Assembly (NCBI GenBank): GCA_016617855.1
Contig: JAECUM010091514.1
Span: 1-64,000 of the forward strand
DNA from: Megalonaias nervosa
Lineage: Eukaryota; Mollusca; Bivalvia; Unionida; Unionidae
Length of the DNA: 64,000 nt
Direction of reading: 5' to 3'
Shown: positions 22,600 to 34,961 of the stretch, in pieces
Layout: each line of letters opens with the position of its first letter
How positions within the stretch are numbered: the first letter of the stretch is position 1
Translations under genes and position numbers: made by a program
Notes under the pieces: generated by a model
What the model was told of the DNA's origin: nothing
Databases searched by the model: none
Seen by the model: only the letters and a program-made list of their open reading frames with translations

Positions 22600-22735
22600 A
22601 TTTATAGGTTACTCAATTTGTATGGGAAAATATAAACCAGTTTTCGGATGAATATACTGCACAACCTTGGAGTGCAGTATATTCATCCGACAAAACGAGT
22701 TCGTATTTCCACATACAAATGCAGTAACCTTTTTA
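22600..22735. repeat. Foldback inverted repeat with 11-nt loop
   Basis: A perfect 18-bp core, TCGGATGAATATACTGCA, at 22644-22661 pairs with 22673-22690. The pairing continues outward imperfectly to about 60 bp per arm: left TAGGTTACTCAATTTGTATG, right CATACAAATGCAGTAACCT. It looks like a small palindromic element. Confidence 0.85.
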
Positions 22736-22740
22736 TTATA

Positions 22741-24266
22741 TGCTCATTTTCTTATTCTACCCAAGGCTTAAATATATAAACAAAAATACACTACAAGAAA
22801 CAAAGTAACTGAATGTATGCCGTATTCCAAACTAAATACACAAGCGTAGATTCATCATTACACAACAACATTATTAATGCGCACGTAACTCCGCCCAGAT
22901 AAATTTGAACTTGGTCGCGCGCTAGACATAAGTTTCGAAAGAAATGGCGTTTTTGTCTGCTTAAAATTGAAATTTGGAGTCATAATGTGAATGAATGCGC
23001 ACTGCAACAACTTTTCCATCTGATCTGGAATGAATACATATTGGTATATTTGTCGATTCGACGAAATTTCGTGATTATGGACTGGATTTATCTACATGAA
23101 GTACATCGGATTCCAGCAGCGTCTGTGCCAGTTCTACGTGAAATATATATCGGATTGAAGCAGCGTAATTGAATGTTACAAATCATAATGTGGGAAAATA
23201 TATAGTCTTTCAATTGCAATTATCGAAAAGACGCTATGGAATTTAATGTTTATTTCATTTTAAGTGCAATAAGGAGAATGTAATTGCACTTGAAATATAG
23301 TCGAAATTACAGTACAATTTCGAAATATATAATCAAGCTTGAGTACCCATGACATGGATCGTGTAATTCGGATTTGCAGAACTAAGAAAGTACATTTTGA
23401 GGAAATTCAGGATCTAAAACTGTAAGTATATTTTTGCCTTTCTTATTACCAGCTAAAGAAGACAGTTTATTCCTTGTCAGTTGCATGTTATTTGTAAGAA
23501 CCCTGTCTGGCGTCTATAGCTAACCTAAATCGGAAACACTATCAAAAACGTTCACGCGGAATGTGTCAAAGCAGCTGGTATGTGGCAGTCCACGAAACAT
23601 ATGCTTTAGTTCATTCAGAAACAAATTGTTTGTTTACAATATACAGTAGTTCGTTTATTCACGTGAATGCAATATGAATTGAACACGCGAGTGCAATATC
23701 GGAAAATAGTGTACGATTCTGACAATGTAAAGTTAACGGAGAAAAAAAATGAGCATATAATAAAACATTTTTTATCATATTTATATACTACGGATTTGAA
23801 CTACCTTGTGATGCTAGAATAATGCTAATAATTGCCAATGCGTGTTTCCTGTTCTCCTGAAAGATGACATTCATAAAGAAACATATATATGCACACCATA
23901 TTCCCCAAATTGTGACATGTTTAAAGTATGTATGTATGTATGTATGTATGAATGTATGTATGTATGTATGTATGTATGTTTGTGTGTATATGTATGCATG
24001 TGTCCTTGTGTGCGTGCGTACGTACGTATGTACGTAGGTAGGTAGGTAGGTGTGTATGCATGCACAAGTAGTAATGAAATTTGTAATCTGCTTGATTTTT
24101 TCGAGATCACGATGACAATTTTTTGTAATTAAGTTCAGCCTCAATTTTATGTTAGTCCTCTATTATGTAATCTCTGTGCTAAGATGACAAAGACAAGTAC
24201 CATATATTAACATAAATAAACCGATTTATTTTTTAATAAGGTAAAAAAGAAGATAGGTAATTGCTT
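22741..24266. other. Non-coding, with (ATGT)n tract
   Basis: A compound (GTAT)n/(GTAC)n/(GGTA)n repeat spans about 23924-24051 and explains the YVCMYV and HTYIHTY ORFs on both strands. A weak 12-bp inverted repeat (AAGTGCAAT / ATTGCACTT) lies near 23260-23295. Nothing else is seen. Confidence 0.6.
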
Positions 24267-25629
24267 CTACAAAACTTCAAAAGCTTCGTCTGTATTTTCG
24301 TTCATTGGAACGCTTTCAGTGTCTAGCTCAGTTGGTTGGACTGCATCAGTCGTCACCGGAATCTGGCGATTCACTTTACACCAACGTCTATTCTGATGAT
24401 GTTGATAAAATATAAATCCAAATAAAGCGGAAAGTATAACAGCACACGTTATAATGGGGAGTACAATCGAAAGATATTCTTTTATAAACGATGAACTTTT
24501 AATTGACCCAGCTGGTTGTTGTATACTTGACACCGGTGGTTTTTGATAATCTGGAAAGATAAAATACCGTAAATATTACATTAAATTCTTTTCTTGGAGG
24601 AGAAATGTTTCAAGAGTTTAATATATGATTGTAAAAGACATGGTTATTTCAAAAACTGAAGCTTTCTTAATAATTTTATCAGTCACCAAAAACACATGTA
24701 TGCCAATGGGAGTCGGGATGCAGTTAACATTTTTAAGTGCGTTTAATTTTAAATGCACAAAATGTGTACGTTAACTAAATAACTGTTCCGCAATTGCAGC
24801 AAAGTCGGTCTATTGTAAATTATTAGCAGTCTTTGGCACGATGTCTGGACAATTTCAGAAGAGCTAAACCAATCATTAGGAAAAAAAAGTTGGGAGATAA
24901 ATACGTTAAAATAATGGTTGTTTAAAAACCTACTTGGACAGAAGCGAGAACAATTTGTGACCGCACAAAGGGGAACACATGAATCGCAGTTGCCCGTGTT
25001 TGGGTCAAAATACTGGTCTTTTTTACAGGCGACTGAAACATAGAAACGAGATTATTTAACACATTTCTATGAACTATTACAGTATATGTCTGGTCAGATA
25101 ATTAAAACATTTACAGCTATATACGACGCTGTAACGCTTACGCGACGAAATATATGCAAGGACGAATTTTGAAAATATTAGTTGTCAAACAAATACAATA
25201 TCTATTTATTCTTGTATCAGTTATGAATTATGTTTACTCCATCTTTAGTATTCGAAAGACAATTTTGTGTAATCTATGCATTAGTTGTTTCATTTAGCTC
25301 ATAAAACTGAATCATTTATTTATACAAACATGGCGTGAAAATCTTGAGAAGTTAATGCTTCTACACATTGACATTTTTGTGGATATTTTCTGCCATTTAT
25401 TATTTCTGTCTGCGGTGTCGGCGCGTATATGAAAGTTGGAGTGTGAGTTCTGTTTGACCTTTGTTAATAGACTGAAGAAGTAACAAATGCGTATATTGAA
25501 TAAGGTTTATGCTAATCTACATATTAACATTAATTCTACAAATTCGGTCAGCTTACCTGTATAAACTCCTGGCAAAATAAAAATCAAGGTAATAATCAAA
25601 GCCATTGGTACATGCTGTAAGGATGTCAT
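24267..25629 (-). CDS. Three-exon TNF-receptor-like protein with one cysteine-rich domain
   Basis: Exon 1 (25629-25557) encodes a signal peptide, MTSLQHVPMALIITLIFILP. Exon 2 (25032-24934) encodes one cysteine-rich module with CKKDQYFD, CDSC and CAVTNCSRFC. Its seven Cys and YFD resemble the BCMA/Fn14-type TNFR domain. Exon 3 (24550-24267) encodes a stalk, a transmembrane helix (IVLPIITCAVILSALFGFIF) and a tail of about 45 residues ending DEAFEVL. Donors GTAAGC and GTAGGT and acceptors TTTCAG and TTCCAG all fit, and both introns are phase 1, as is usual for extracellular modules. The coding total is 456 bp, 151 residues plus stop. I infer a type I membrane receptor for a TNF-family ligand at the cell surface. 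No canonical PxQxT TRAF site is visible. It could also be another small Cys-rich receptor. Confidence 0.78.
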
Positions 25630-25950
25630 TTTCAATGTCGACTAGCAATGCATCACTGGATCATAATCTGTCAATTAAAGCATATGTATTTCAACCTTGC
25701 AACAAAATTGTACAACAAAATGTTTTAACCTTGGTAATATATATCAATGTCCTTGGCTGTATCTCTGCAGATACATACAATAAAATACTAAAGTCTCAAT
25801 AAAACTGAAGAGATAGACGAAGTCAGCACTCGTTGACCCAGAAAGAGTACGTGCTCGCGATTATTTTGATCTTATCTAAACAAACAGATTCAAATTTAAT
25901 AATCTTTGTCAATATTGTCCTCTTGGATCAGAACATTTGGTTATTAATAT

Positions 25951-26099
25951 TGGTATGTATGTATGTATGTATGTATGTATGTATGTATGTATGTGGTGTG
26001 TGCGTACGTGCGTGTGTCTGTGTGTGTACTCTGCCTAAAAAGACAGTTCCAGATAAAGGTCACCCGTGTGTCAAAACATAACCTTAAAAAGCAATTTTC

Positions 26100-26178
<79 letters not shown>
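25951..26178. repeat. (ATGT)n and (AT)n microsatellites
   Basis: (GTAT)n runs from about 25951 to 25993, and a long (TA)n tract from 26105 to 26178. From 26180 to 28510 no gene or recognisable repeat was found; the sequence is AT-rich with only short chance ORFs. Confidence 0.9.
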
Positions 26179-26182
<4 letters not shown>

Positions 26183-28524
26183 GGACGAAAATGAATAAGA
26201 ACAACATTTTTAATCTGCCTTGATTACATTTTTAAAATATTATAATGCATTCCGTACTTTGGAAGATATACTCTATCACGTTTTGGAGGTATATCGTATA
26301 CTATTTTATAGATACATAGTTGTTTTGAAGTGTAACAGTGTTTTCAGTCAGAATGGTACATACAGGTTAAACTGTAATCGTATATTTCAGAAACAATAGG
26401 AAATTCAAGTTTATGATTTGTGCTTACCAGATGTAAGACCGTGTTCATGTACATGTATCTATTTAATAAACCTATGCTATTTTTAAATAAGGGGGCTTTC
26501 ACTCCTAAGCAATAATTAGATACGCATTCGAGTTACTCACCTTGGCTTCGGGGTTCACCATTTCCCCAAGTCGGGGGAAAATAATACCTTGGTCATAATT
26601 TGGAAATTATTGCGATATAACCGTGTACATACTTATTAGACAAAAAAAAAAAAAAACATGCCCATGACCAAAACATATTTGCGCTTGGGACAGTTCTTAA
26701 CTAAGCTATTCAGGTCAAAACTGGACAGCGCGGAGATACTTGTTTTACAGACACATAATTCTGGTTGTTATATGTTCCTCTGAATTAATTGAGATAATTT
26801 ATAAAGCTTTTCTTTTTTTAAATCCTAAAGGTGCATTAGGCTATCTCGATAATTAATAAATTACTTAATTTATTAATAAAGTAATAACCTAGAACTGCTA
26901 TGACTCGTACTTACCTGTATCGAGCTTCAGGCTAAATAACCGTATCAGTCTAGACTTTATGTATATCATATTCTATTTTAGAAAGGGACTTTCCAGCCTT
27001 TCACTATAATTAGACTCTGAATCAAGCGACCTAAAATACCCATCTGATTACAATATGTATTTCAGTAGTATTGACGCGAGACTGTGAGCACTATTGTACT
27101 AAATTTGCATTACCATCGCGTCCAGGGTTTACGAGAACACAATGAGCACACCTTACAGTAGTCTATATAATTTGAATGACCATCCCGGGGTACAATAATA
27201 CAACGAGAACGCCATGTACTGTTATTCAAAATTATCAGTTTGTCCACGAGTACGACTCATACTATTTGTAAATGTGTATTACTCTCTTGTGTAGGTACAC
27301 GGAAGTCTCTAACCAACAATTATTGCGTAGAATGCGCAATAAGGATGTTCCAAGGTAACAGTCGTAACGATCGAAGCAACTAAAACACAACAAACACAGA
27401 CACTATTTCTAGAACACAAACAACAGACTTGCAAATTTCTAAAACACAACAAGCACAATATTAAATTTATAAACCATTCAAGACGCTCTAATTCCTGAAC
27501 TATATTCTAAAGTCTTTAATGAATATTCAGCATAGCGCAAGTTAAAATGAAACTTATTTGTCAATATAAATAATGTTACAATGTTATATCGTGATAAATT
27601 AGAAAGTAAATATAATGATATACATATTACATAAGTTTAACATAACAACAACAATCTCAGTAGCAGATAACGTATATTTATTTATACGTTAGGATGGTAT
27701 AAAGCTTGATTATAGTCAGATATGTTACAAAATAACATACAAGAGAACAAAAATGTTACTTTGTCCATTTAAAGCATAAAAAATGATATCCTGCAATGTT
27801 TTAGACAGAGAAAGATTTGCTGATTATATTTAATGACGAGAAAATAGAGATAATCATCATCAATCCAAATAGAAATCTTGTTAAAACTCGGTGGTAAGAA
27901 GAAGGGAATTCCGTGTTGATGTCAGTAACTATAAAAATCAATAATATAACTCGATGATCTCGTTGTAAATTTTACAAAATCAGTCTACAACGATTCAACA
28001 AAACAGCGGCAGCCAACTAATCAGAAGTATCTTTCCATCTATTTGATTATTTAATAACTGATATACCTAAATTACTAAATTAAAATTGATAAAATAGTCG
28101 GAATCTCAAACCATAAAATTATGTTTGCAAAAGGATACTTTCTTTAATTTATTGAGATAATGATAAAAACGAGGCGAGTAATATCAGGTGATCCCGTTAT
28201 TTACAAACTAGAAACTTAACGAAAGAGGACACTGGGTGTGTGTTTTACAAACAAGATATATTTCTGTACGACAAACAAGATGGTATAAGTAAAGTTGAAA
28301 ATATTTGAGAAAACCATTAGAATGAGATTTACAATATATGTTCATATACTTGTGAAATGGAAAGGACATGCTGAATCATTGAACAGTTGATAGACAACAG
28401 TAAATAGCGTTTCATTAAACAAAAACACAGAAAATAGAAGAAGTATTTAAGTGCAAGACAACTTTGAGATTTTAAAAGTTAACAATTTTACATTGTGTAA
28501 CCAATTTGGAAGAAACTGCATATT

Positions 28525-28760
28525 GTTGTTGTTGTTGTAGGGATTAACGCCATTTTTCAGCACAAGATAGACTATACATGGCGGCCAGTATAAATGGTGG
28601 GGGAAGAACCCTGGAACCACCAGCCCACGAGAAGCTACTGGCAGGCTTTCTCACGTGCCCACGTTAGCCGAGCCTGAGACTCGAACTCACGCAGACAGAG
28701 TGAGATGGCAGTGATCCATAACGGTGAGCGCTTTAGACCACTTGGCCACTCGGGGCCCTG
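28525..28760 (-). mobile_element. tRNA-headed SINE, copy 2, with 13-bp target-site duplication
   Basis: This is the same family and orientation as the copy at 13476. On the - strand the GGCCCCGAGTGGCCAAGTGG head, the tRNA boxes, the central domain (here lacking about 14 bp of the CCCGGGG block) and the tail GGCGTTAATCCCTACAACAA are visible. Flanking duplications GAAACTGCATATT lie at 28512-28524 and 28761-28773. Confidence 0.9.
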
Positions 28761-29067
28761 GAAACTGCATATTAGAAAATGAATGAGTTCAATAGGCATG
28801 TCATTTGAACTTGCACTGATTGCAAAAAATAACAGTTTAACAACAAAATCGTATACTTAGAAATGTGATTACGACACTACAGTGTGCGAAATGCCCTATC
28901 ATGATAACAAATGGCATCAAAGAATAAATGAAAAGAGGTGGCATTCAAAACTATGAAATTGATTCGATCTGCATCTCGAAACTGGTGAAAACAAATCCAG
29001 TAGTAAATACGATTAGCTGGTCTAAGAGCTTATAAACATGAAGAAAGGTAATGAAAATGACATAGTT

Positions 29068-29222
29068 GTTGACCGAATAAGAAGTACATTTATATAGATG
29101 TTGACCGAATAAGAAGTACATTTATATAGATGTTGACTGAATAAGTACATTTATGTAGATGTTGACTGAATAAGAAGTACATTTACAAAGATGCTGATTT
29201 GAATAAGAAGTACATTAATGAT
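29068..29222. repeat. 32-bp minisatellite, five units
   Basis: Units begin at 29068, 29100, 29132, 29161 and 29193. The core is GTTGACCGAATAAGAAGTAC followed by ATTTATATAGAT. The third unit lacks three bases (AGA). No gene is associated. Confidence 0.93.
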
Positions 29223-32200
29223 TCATTCAAATCTTGTTAAAAGAAGCTATCGCAGCGATTCGCACAAATACTTGTGAAGACAGCTTTTGCCATGGACAAT
29301 TATAACTCAGATATAACGACTTCAGTTTCAAAGCAGTACAACAAATAATTAACAAGAATTAGCTGAAAAGGCGAAGAATTGTTACACCATTAAGCTTGGT
29401 GGCAATTGCAATTAAACTAATGGAATACATGTTGCGGTCATATTCAGAGTAGATGTGTAACCACGGCGTTGTTGCCTCGCGTACGTGACGACGATAAGGC
29501 TTGTCTCAAACAGACAGCCACGATGTCTCCTTTTCCACTTGTAATCTGCATATCAGGTGCACAGGTAGAAACCAAAACATCTATATTTCAACAGTATCAC
29601 CTACTTTTAGAAAGCTAATGGAGGTGTAAGCTTTTGGACAGCAAGATTACGATTTAAGATGGATGCAACCATATATGTCAAATTGCAACAATACATGTAA
29701 GACCACAAATTTAAATTGGACAGTGATGTTGGTGGCAACAGTAAACTTAAGTTACTGAGTTTTATGGTAATTAATTAATGGTCGTTTATTAATATTTTCG
29801 AAAACCTTCAGGTTGTTTACGTCCGCGAGTATTCTAAAATATATTTACACACAACACAAAATCTGTGGGTAATACATGAGTGCGTGTTATACTTGGAGGC
29901 GTGTTATATTCGCTAATTTACGGTAATTTAATTCCTTTACCAAATATCACAAGAAAAGACCAAAATATGAAAGTGGTACTTTATAGATTTGCACGAGGAT
30001 TGAGTATCATTAACTTTGTGTTATACATGCACAGGTGTGACTAAGACAAAAAAGGTGGCATTCGATCGATAACCTCAAATATAGAGTCGTTAGGATTTTT
30101 CTTTCAAACTGTTTTAATGGTTCTTCAGCCTTAAACTCTCAATTTCTCCACTCTTCTATATTTTGGCCTTCCAATAAATTATTCTAAAAATGTGACACCC
30201 TTCACCAGAAAAAAAAAAATGCGTTGAAAATCAAGACCTCAAGAGATGCCCCAGGTTATGGGACATTCTTTTTAAGTTTTGCTAAGTGAATCTAAACAAT
30301 AAAAAAAATAAATCTTTTGAAATTAGTGTCCAGATATAATGTTTTAGTAATAATATTTATTTTAATACAAGAAAACAATAAAACATGGAAATAATTCTTG
30401 TGACCAACTTTTGGTCTGCAAAACATATACATCTCAAGATGCAACCACGCACACTAGATGCATTCAGATGAGATTCTAACACACCTGCTATCTGACACTC
30501 TTTCTGATTGGTCGATCGTCAAAATCTGCAACTGCAAAAATCCATAATATGCCGCCTAGTCTATACTTGACAGCTGTATCAACCCAATACATCCGTACCG
30601 TGTCTATATAATCGTTGCTCTGACAGGGCGCATACAAAACATTTTCATTTGTAATATCAGAGCTTGTTTAACCAAACCTCATGTACATAGCTTGTTTATC
30701 CATACGTAATGTACTGACCTTTAAATAGATACGGCACAGTCGAGCAAAAGATTAGAACACAGCAACAGTGGTCGACTTAACATTTCATTTCAACAGAAAG
30801 AAAATAAATCACCATGTTTACAGCTAAATAAATAACAAAAACGATTACTTCATATGCAAATGAAAATAATTATAACAATAATGTTATGTATATTTAATTT
30901 AATTGTTTGTTAGTTTTAAATTTCTTTTATTCCATTACATGCTATTGTACTGTAACATTGTTTACCGGACTTAACCTTGTCCAGAAGTGAGTTCAGTTCT
31001 GTTGGAGCTGATTTACTTTTTTAATTTTTGTTTTATTTCACTGATAAACAACTAATAATAGCTTCATTATCCTCTATGGGTATGAGTTCATTGACCAAAT
31101 TATTATGCAGGTAAACATGTTGATCTGGGTCAGGGTTTTGGGGATTCCAAAGTGAATTTTATATGGTATTATGTTTTAAATAGACAGGGCTCATTAAATC
31201 ATGCTAGAAAGATTTTTTTTCCATTAGGTAATGGTTGTTTTTGGAAAATGCTAATTTGTGACCTGAGGTCAAACAGAGAAATATATTATCTTGTGACTGT
31301 CAGAATTTTTACCAGTTGTGCTTTAACATCTAGCACTGTAAGTTGTTATGTTGTGACCAGTTTGGGCTGAATTTTATTTTGCTTCAAATTATTGAATTGA
31401 AGTGATTATTTTCTCTGGAAATACAAAAGTGCTCTGACAAAATTCTTGGATAAAGACATTCATTGGAATTTAAACTGAATTCAAACCTGGAATAATATTT
31501 ATGTGATTCAACAAGAGACTGTTTGACACATCAGTACAACGCAGGCCATAACAGACACGTCATCGCCTTCAATTTTACATCTCTTCGGGACTTGTACTGA
31601 GTTTTATTTAGGACTTTTTATTACTCGGACTTGTGTCTTTAATTCCTGGATTATTTTTGGATTTAATTCGCAATACCGTAAGTTCTTTTTTTCTTATTTT
31701 CCACTTTGTATTCTAGGGAAATAAATTATTTGTTAAATTTTACAAAGATTATTGTCTACATTCTTTTCTCTTATTTTAAGGGCATAGACTGCAACAATAA
31801 TATGTTTTAAAGTTTTGAAAATATCTAACGAAGGTACTATCCACACAGGACAGCCTGGGTCGGCTGCCTAAGTGTGTTATTGGTAAGTCAATGGACCCCA
31901 TTTCCTCGGCATGATATACCCAAAATATTGCCGTAAAAGTGCCATTAGAACACCTGCTCCTCATTAGTCGCGCTTTTCTTCATGAAGGTTGTTTTGACCC
32001 CAGGGTAATCTAAGACTTTTTGTATGCTCTTTGAAGATTCATACACGAGTTGACTGGATCCTATCTGTTAAAACTATTGAAATCTAATTTTTTTAAATAA
32101 AAAACAGGGTGTAAGCAACAAGACTAAGGCGGTTCAGATGCGCCTCATTCTGGCATTATGACGTTATCCGTGTAATGTGACGTCTGCCGCGTACTACCAT

Positions 32201-33011
32201 AAAAGGTCTTCAGCCCAGTGCTCCATCTCTGCAGTTAAAGAATTCCTGACATTTTCCTAGTACATATTAAGTAAAAGTTTCACCTTCCTCACTAAAGTCA
32301 TTGTAGAGAAAAGATCGCAGAAAATGCTGGATGAGTTTAGATGGTGCAGTGATCAAAGCATACAATTTTCGACAAGTGGCATTTTACCAATAAATGTACA
32401 TCGCTGCGGCAGTGTTATTATCCAGGAAGGTAATACGATGTGAGGAGTATCTTTGCGATGCGAGTCGAAACACCTCGAGACTCTGTAAAAGACTCGCAGG
32501 TATTCGTAGTGATACCTCCCAAATTGGTAAGCTTATGGCTATCGAACTTCCGATTAACGTGCAAGAACCGATTCTTATCAAATCACGGATGTTGAAAATA
32601 ACGCTCGACGACGTTTCAATAGTCTATGAAATGCCTGATTTTAAATTTTAAATTTTATTCATGCAACTTTGTTATGAACAAATTGAAGAAATTGTTGTTT
32701 CAATAACCTGTTGTTTAAGTTCATGTTAATGATCACATGTTGTCCAGTCATTGTGACGTCAATGAAGTATTAGTGCGTCAAACAACCATGGACACGACGG
32801 CAGTTCAAAATGGAAAATATGTACATATTGTTCTTTTAGCTTGGCATACTAAAGGCAGAGGACGTTCCAGCTGGAGTATGGTTAAGTCGAGAAAGAAACC
32901 TTGGTTGCAATTAGTCGCCAGTGAGAACTGTATTTTGAACTGCTTTCATTCACATGGAACAATATCGCGGAGAAAGGAGACAAAGTCACAAATGGAAGAA
33001 CCTACATAGTC
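29223..33011. other. Non-coding region; weak candidate exon only
   Basis: No domain-bearing ORF was found. A possible promoter-like block at about 30480-30650 contains TCTATATAATCG. An open stretch from ATG 32323 to a CAGGAAG|GTAATA donor-like site at 32429 could be an exon but resembles no known family. ORFs at 32394-32651 and 32737-33009 are unassigned. Confidence 0.3.
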
Positions 33012-33047
<36 letters not shown>

Positions 33048-33090
33048 TGTTTAAAATGTATGTATGTATGTATGTGTGTGTGTGTGTGTG
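33012..33090. repeat. (AAT)n, (ATGT)n and (TG)n microsatellites
   Basis: (AAT)n spans about 33013-33045, and (GTAT)n passing into (GT)n spans about 33056-33090. An ORF spelling a run of Asn is an artefact. Confidence 0.93.
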
Positions 33091-33245
33091 TAAACGACCC
33101 GCAGAACACTTTGGCCCTGGGACCTGTAGCTGGACCACTCTGCTAGAGTACGTAACGAAATGAATGGGATGTTGTATCTGTTGTAAAATTACATTTCGTT
33201 AATTTTTCCCCACCTTCTCTTTCTGTGTCTGGCAGGGATATCAAA

Positions 33246-33515
33246 AGTTAAGAACTTTTGACTCCTATGTCTTTAGTTTTGACTCATATGTCTAGTTTTC
33301 ACTCATATGTCTTTAGGTTTGACTCGTGTGTCTTTACGATTGACTCGCATGTTTTTAGTTTTGACTCGTATGTCTTTAGTTTTGATTCATATGTCTTTAG
33401 TTTTGACTCATATGTCTTTAGTTTTGACTGGTATGTCTTTAGTTTTGACTGGAATGTCTTTAGTTTTCACTCATGTATCTTTAGTTTTTGACTCGTATGT
33501 CTTTAGTTTTAGAGA
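33246..33515. repeat. 21-bp minisatellite, about 13 units
   Basis: The repeating unit is TTTTGACTCATATGTCTTTAG with variants GACTCG, GATTCA and GACTGG. Both forward frames are open across it, giving spurious repetitive ORFs (SFDSYVF and MSLVLTH). Confidence 0.93.
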
Positions 33516-34401
33516 TAAGAGATGCATACAGTTTTTAGAAGTATGTTAACTGATATTATGGCGGAGATTGAGCAACGAACGAATCTTATATTCATATATT
33601 CTGACAGATGGCAAATCTTCCAAAAGCACGGTTTTATGTAAACACTTCGATAATATTAAAAAGTCAACTTTGCATTCGTACAGGAGAACGCAGATGATAG
33701 AATAGGCAGATGTGTAATATTTATAATTTCATGATGCGTACATTTGATATGAAAAATATATGTGAATTTATAAATTCAAAATCCTAGCATGCTGTATCGT
33801 TCTTAGATCTATCTAAGGTGGTACCTTTCATCTTTTATTAAGTCGCTTGTTTGTGTTTTCTTATTGTTTGTATATATGTGCAGTGGTATGTGTTTCTTTG
33901 TTTGTTCCCTGCTTTATTAATATATTCTTTATATAGAAAGTTTTACCTTCATTAGATATTCTTTTGATTACCGGACACAATGTTCATGGACTGGTCTCTT
34001 TATCAGCTGATGACTGCATGGCAACAACTGTACGATGCAATACATTTGATGGTTTCAATCTTTGCCTCCTTTTATTTGGATTGGGCCATTTCCTTGCCTT
34101 GATCGCCCGTGCATACAGCGTGCAAAATTTCCGCCTGCCCGACAGTCCGATGCCAGCCAGTTTCACTCGGACTGGGGGCTAAAAGGAGTTGCCAGTCTGT
34201 CTGGCCAGCTGAAATTTTAGGCATATCAAGTATTTTATATTTGTATGCTATTAACAGAAATATTTAAAACCATATGAGAAATAATCGCTAATTCTTTCTT
34301 TTGACAACTTGTGAATATGGTTGATAGGAGAAGATAAGCAACTCTTGTTTAATGTGCGTACACTAGATGCTTGTAACTCCAAATAAGGAAAGACTTATAA
34401 A
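33516..34401. other. Non-coding, no feature recognised
   Basis: The sequence is AT-rich with one pair of overlapping short ORFs at 33964-34182 on opposite strands, without a domain. Confidence 0.4.
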
Positions 34402-34509
34402 AATGGTACTAACAGCTGCCACGCTTGGCGCTCAGCATTAAGAGGTTAGTATTAGGACTGGTCGGCCTGGTGTCAGGATAATATGACTGGGTGGGACATC
34501 ATGCTACAT
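34402..34509 (+). mobile_element. 5' half of a bivalve-type SINE interrupted by the 3.7-kb element
   Basis: The sequence CTGGTCGGCCTGGTGTCAGG-ATAATATGACTGGGTGGGACATCATGCTACAT is the front half of a common mollusc SINE. The matching back half starts at 38215. The two halves join across ACAT, which is duplicated on both sides of the insertion. The exact 5' limit is uncertain. Confidence 0.7.
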
Positions 34510-34961
34510 GGCCTTAGGTCACAATTAATAGTTCCGGTTCAGTACCCACGAATGTAGTCCCAGTATTTTTAGATCATTTTTTCCTGTCTCCGTTTGGTGG
34601 TTTATACAAGAGTTAGATTTAGGCATTCTTGGTAAGGATTTAAAGGCAATTGTTTATTCTTTAGAATATGAGCTTATGGTGTGGTTGTCTGTGTGTATTT
34701 CGGCGACAGTGCACAGTGAGTAATAAGGCCTTGGTGATGATCCGGAAGTGAAATCTGTGTTCCATTACATGGTGTTTTGTTTACAATTCAGCCTCTCAAA
34801 AAAAATGCAGGTCAACCCCTGACAAGAACTTCACCGTAAAGTCATCTTGGAAGGTATTTTAGATTGACATATGATTTGTATTGATTGTCACACAGTGGAA
34901 AATTCAGTACTCAGAAACAAATGTAGAGAATATATAGTAAAATTAATAGTGTTCTATGGCC
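34510..34961. repeat. Left terminal direct repeat
   Basis: It is nearly identical to 37765-38214. It includes GTCAACCCCTGACAAGAACT and ends at GTTCTATGGCC. Confidence 0.93.

Noticed and set aside
23255..23300. Short inverted repeat AAGTGCAAT / ATTGCACTT
   Set aside because: It is too short and AT-rich to separate from chance.
23788..24144. ORFs spelling HTYIHTY and MYVCMYV on both strands
   Set aside because: They are translations of the (GTAT)n microsatellite.
32323..32651. Possible exon with donor-like GTAATA and a second ORF
   Set aside because: No recognisable domain and no convincing partner exon; mentioned only as a weak candidate.
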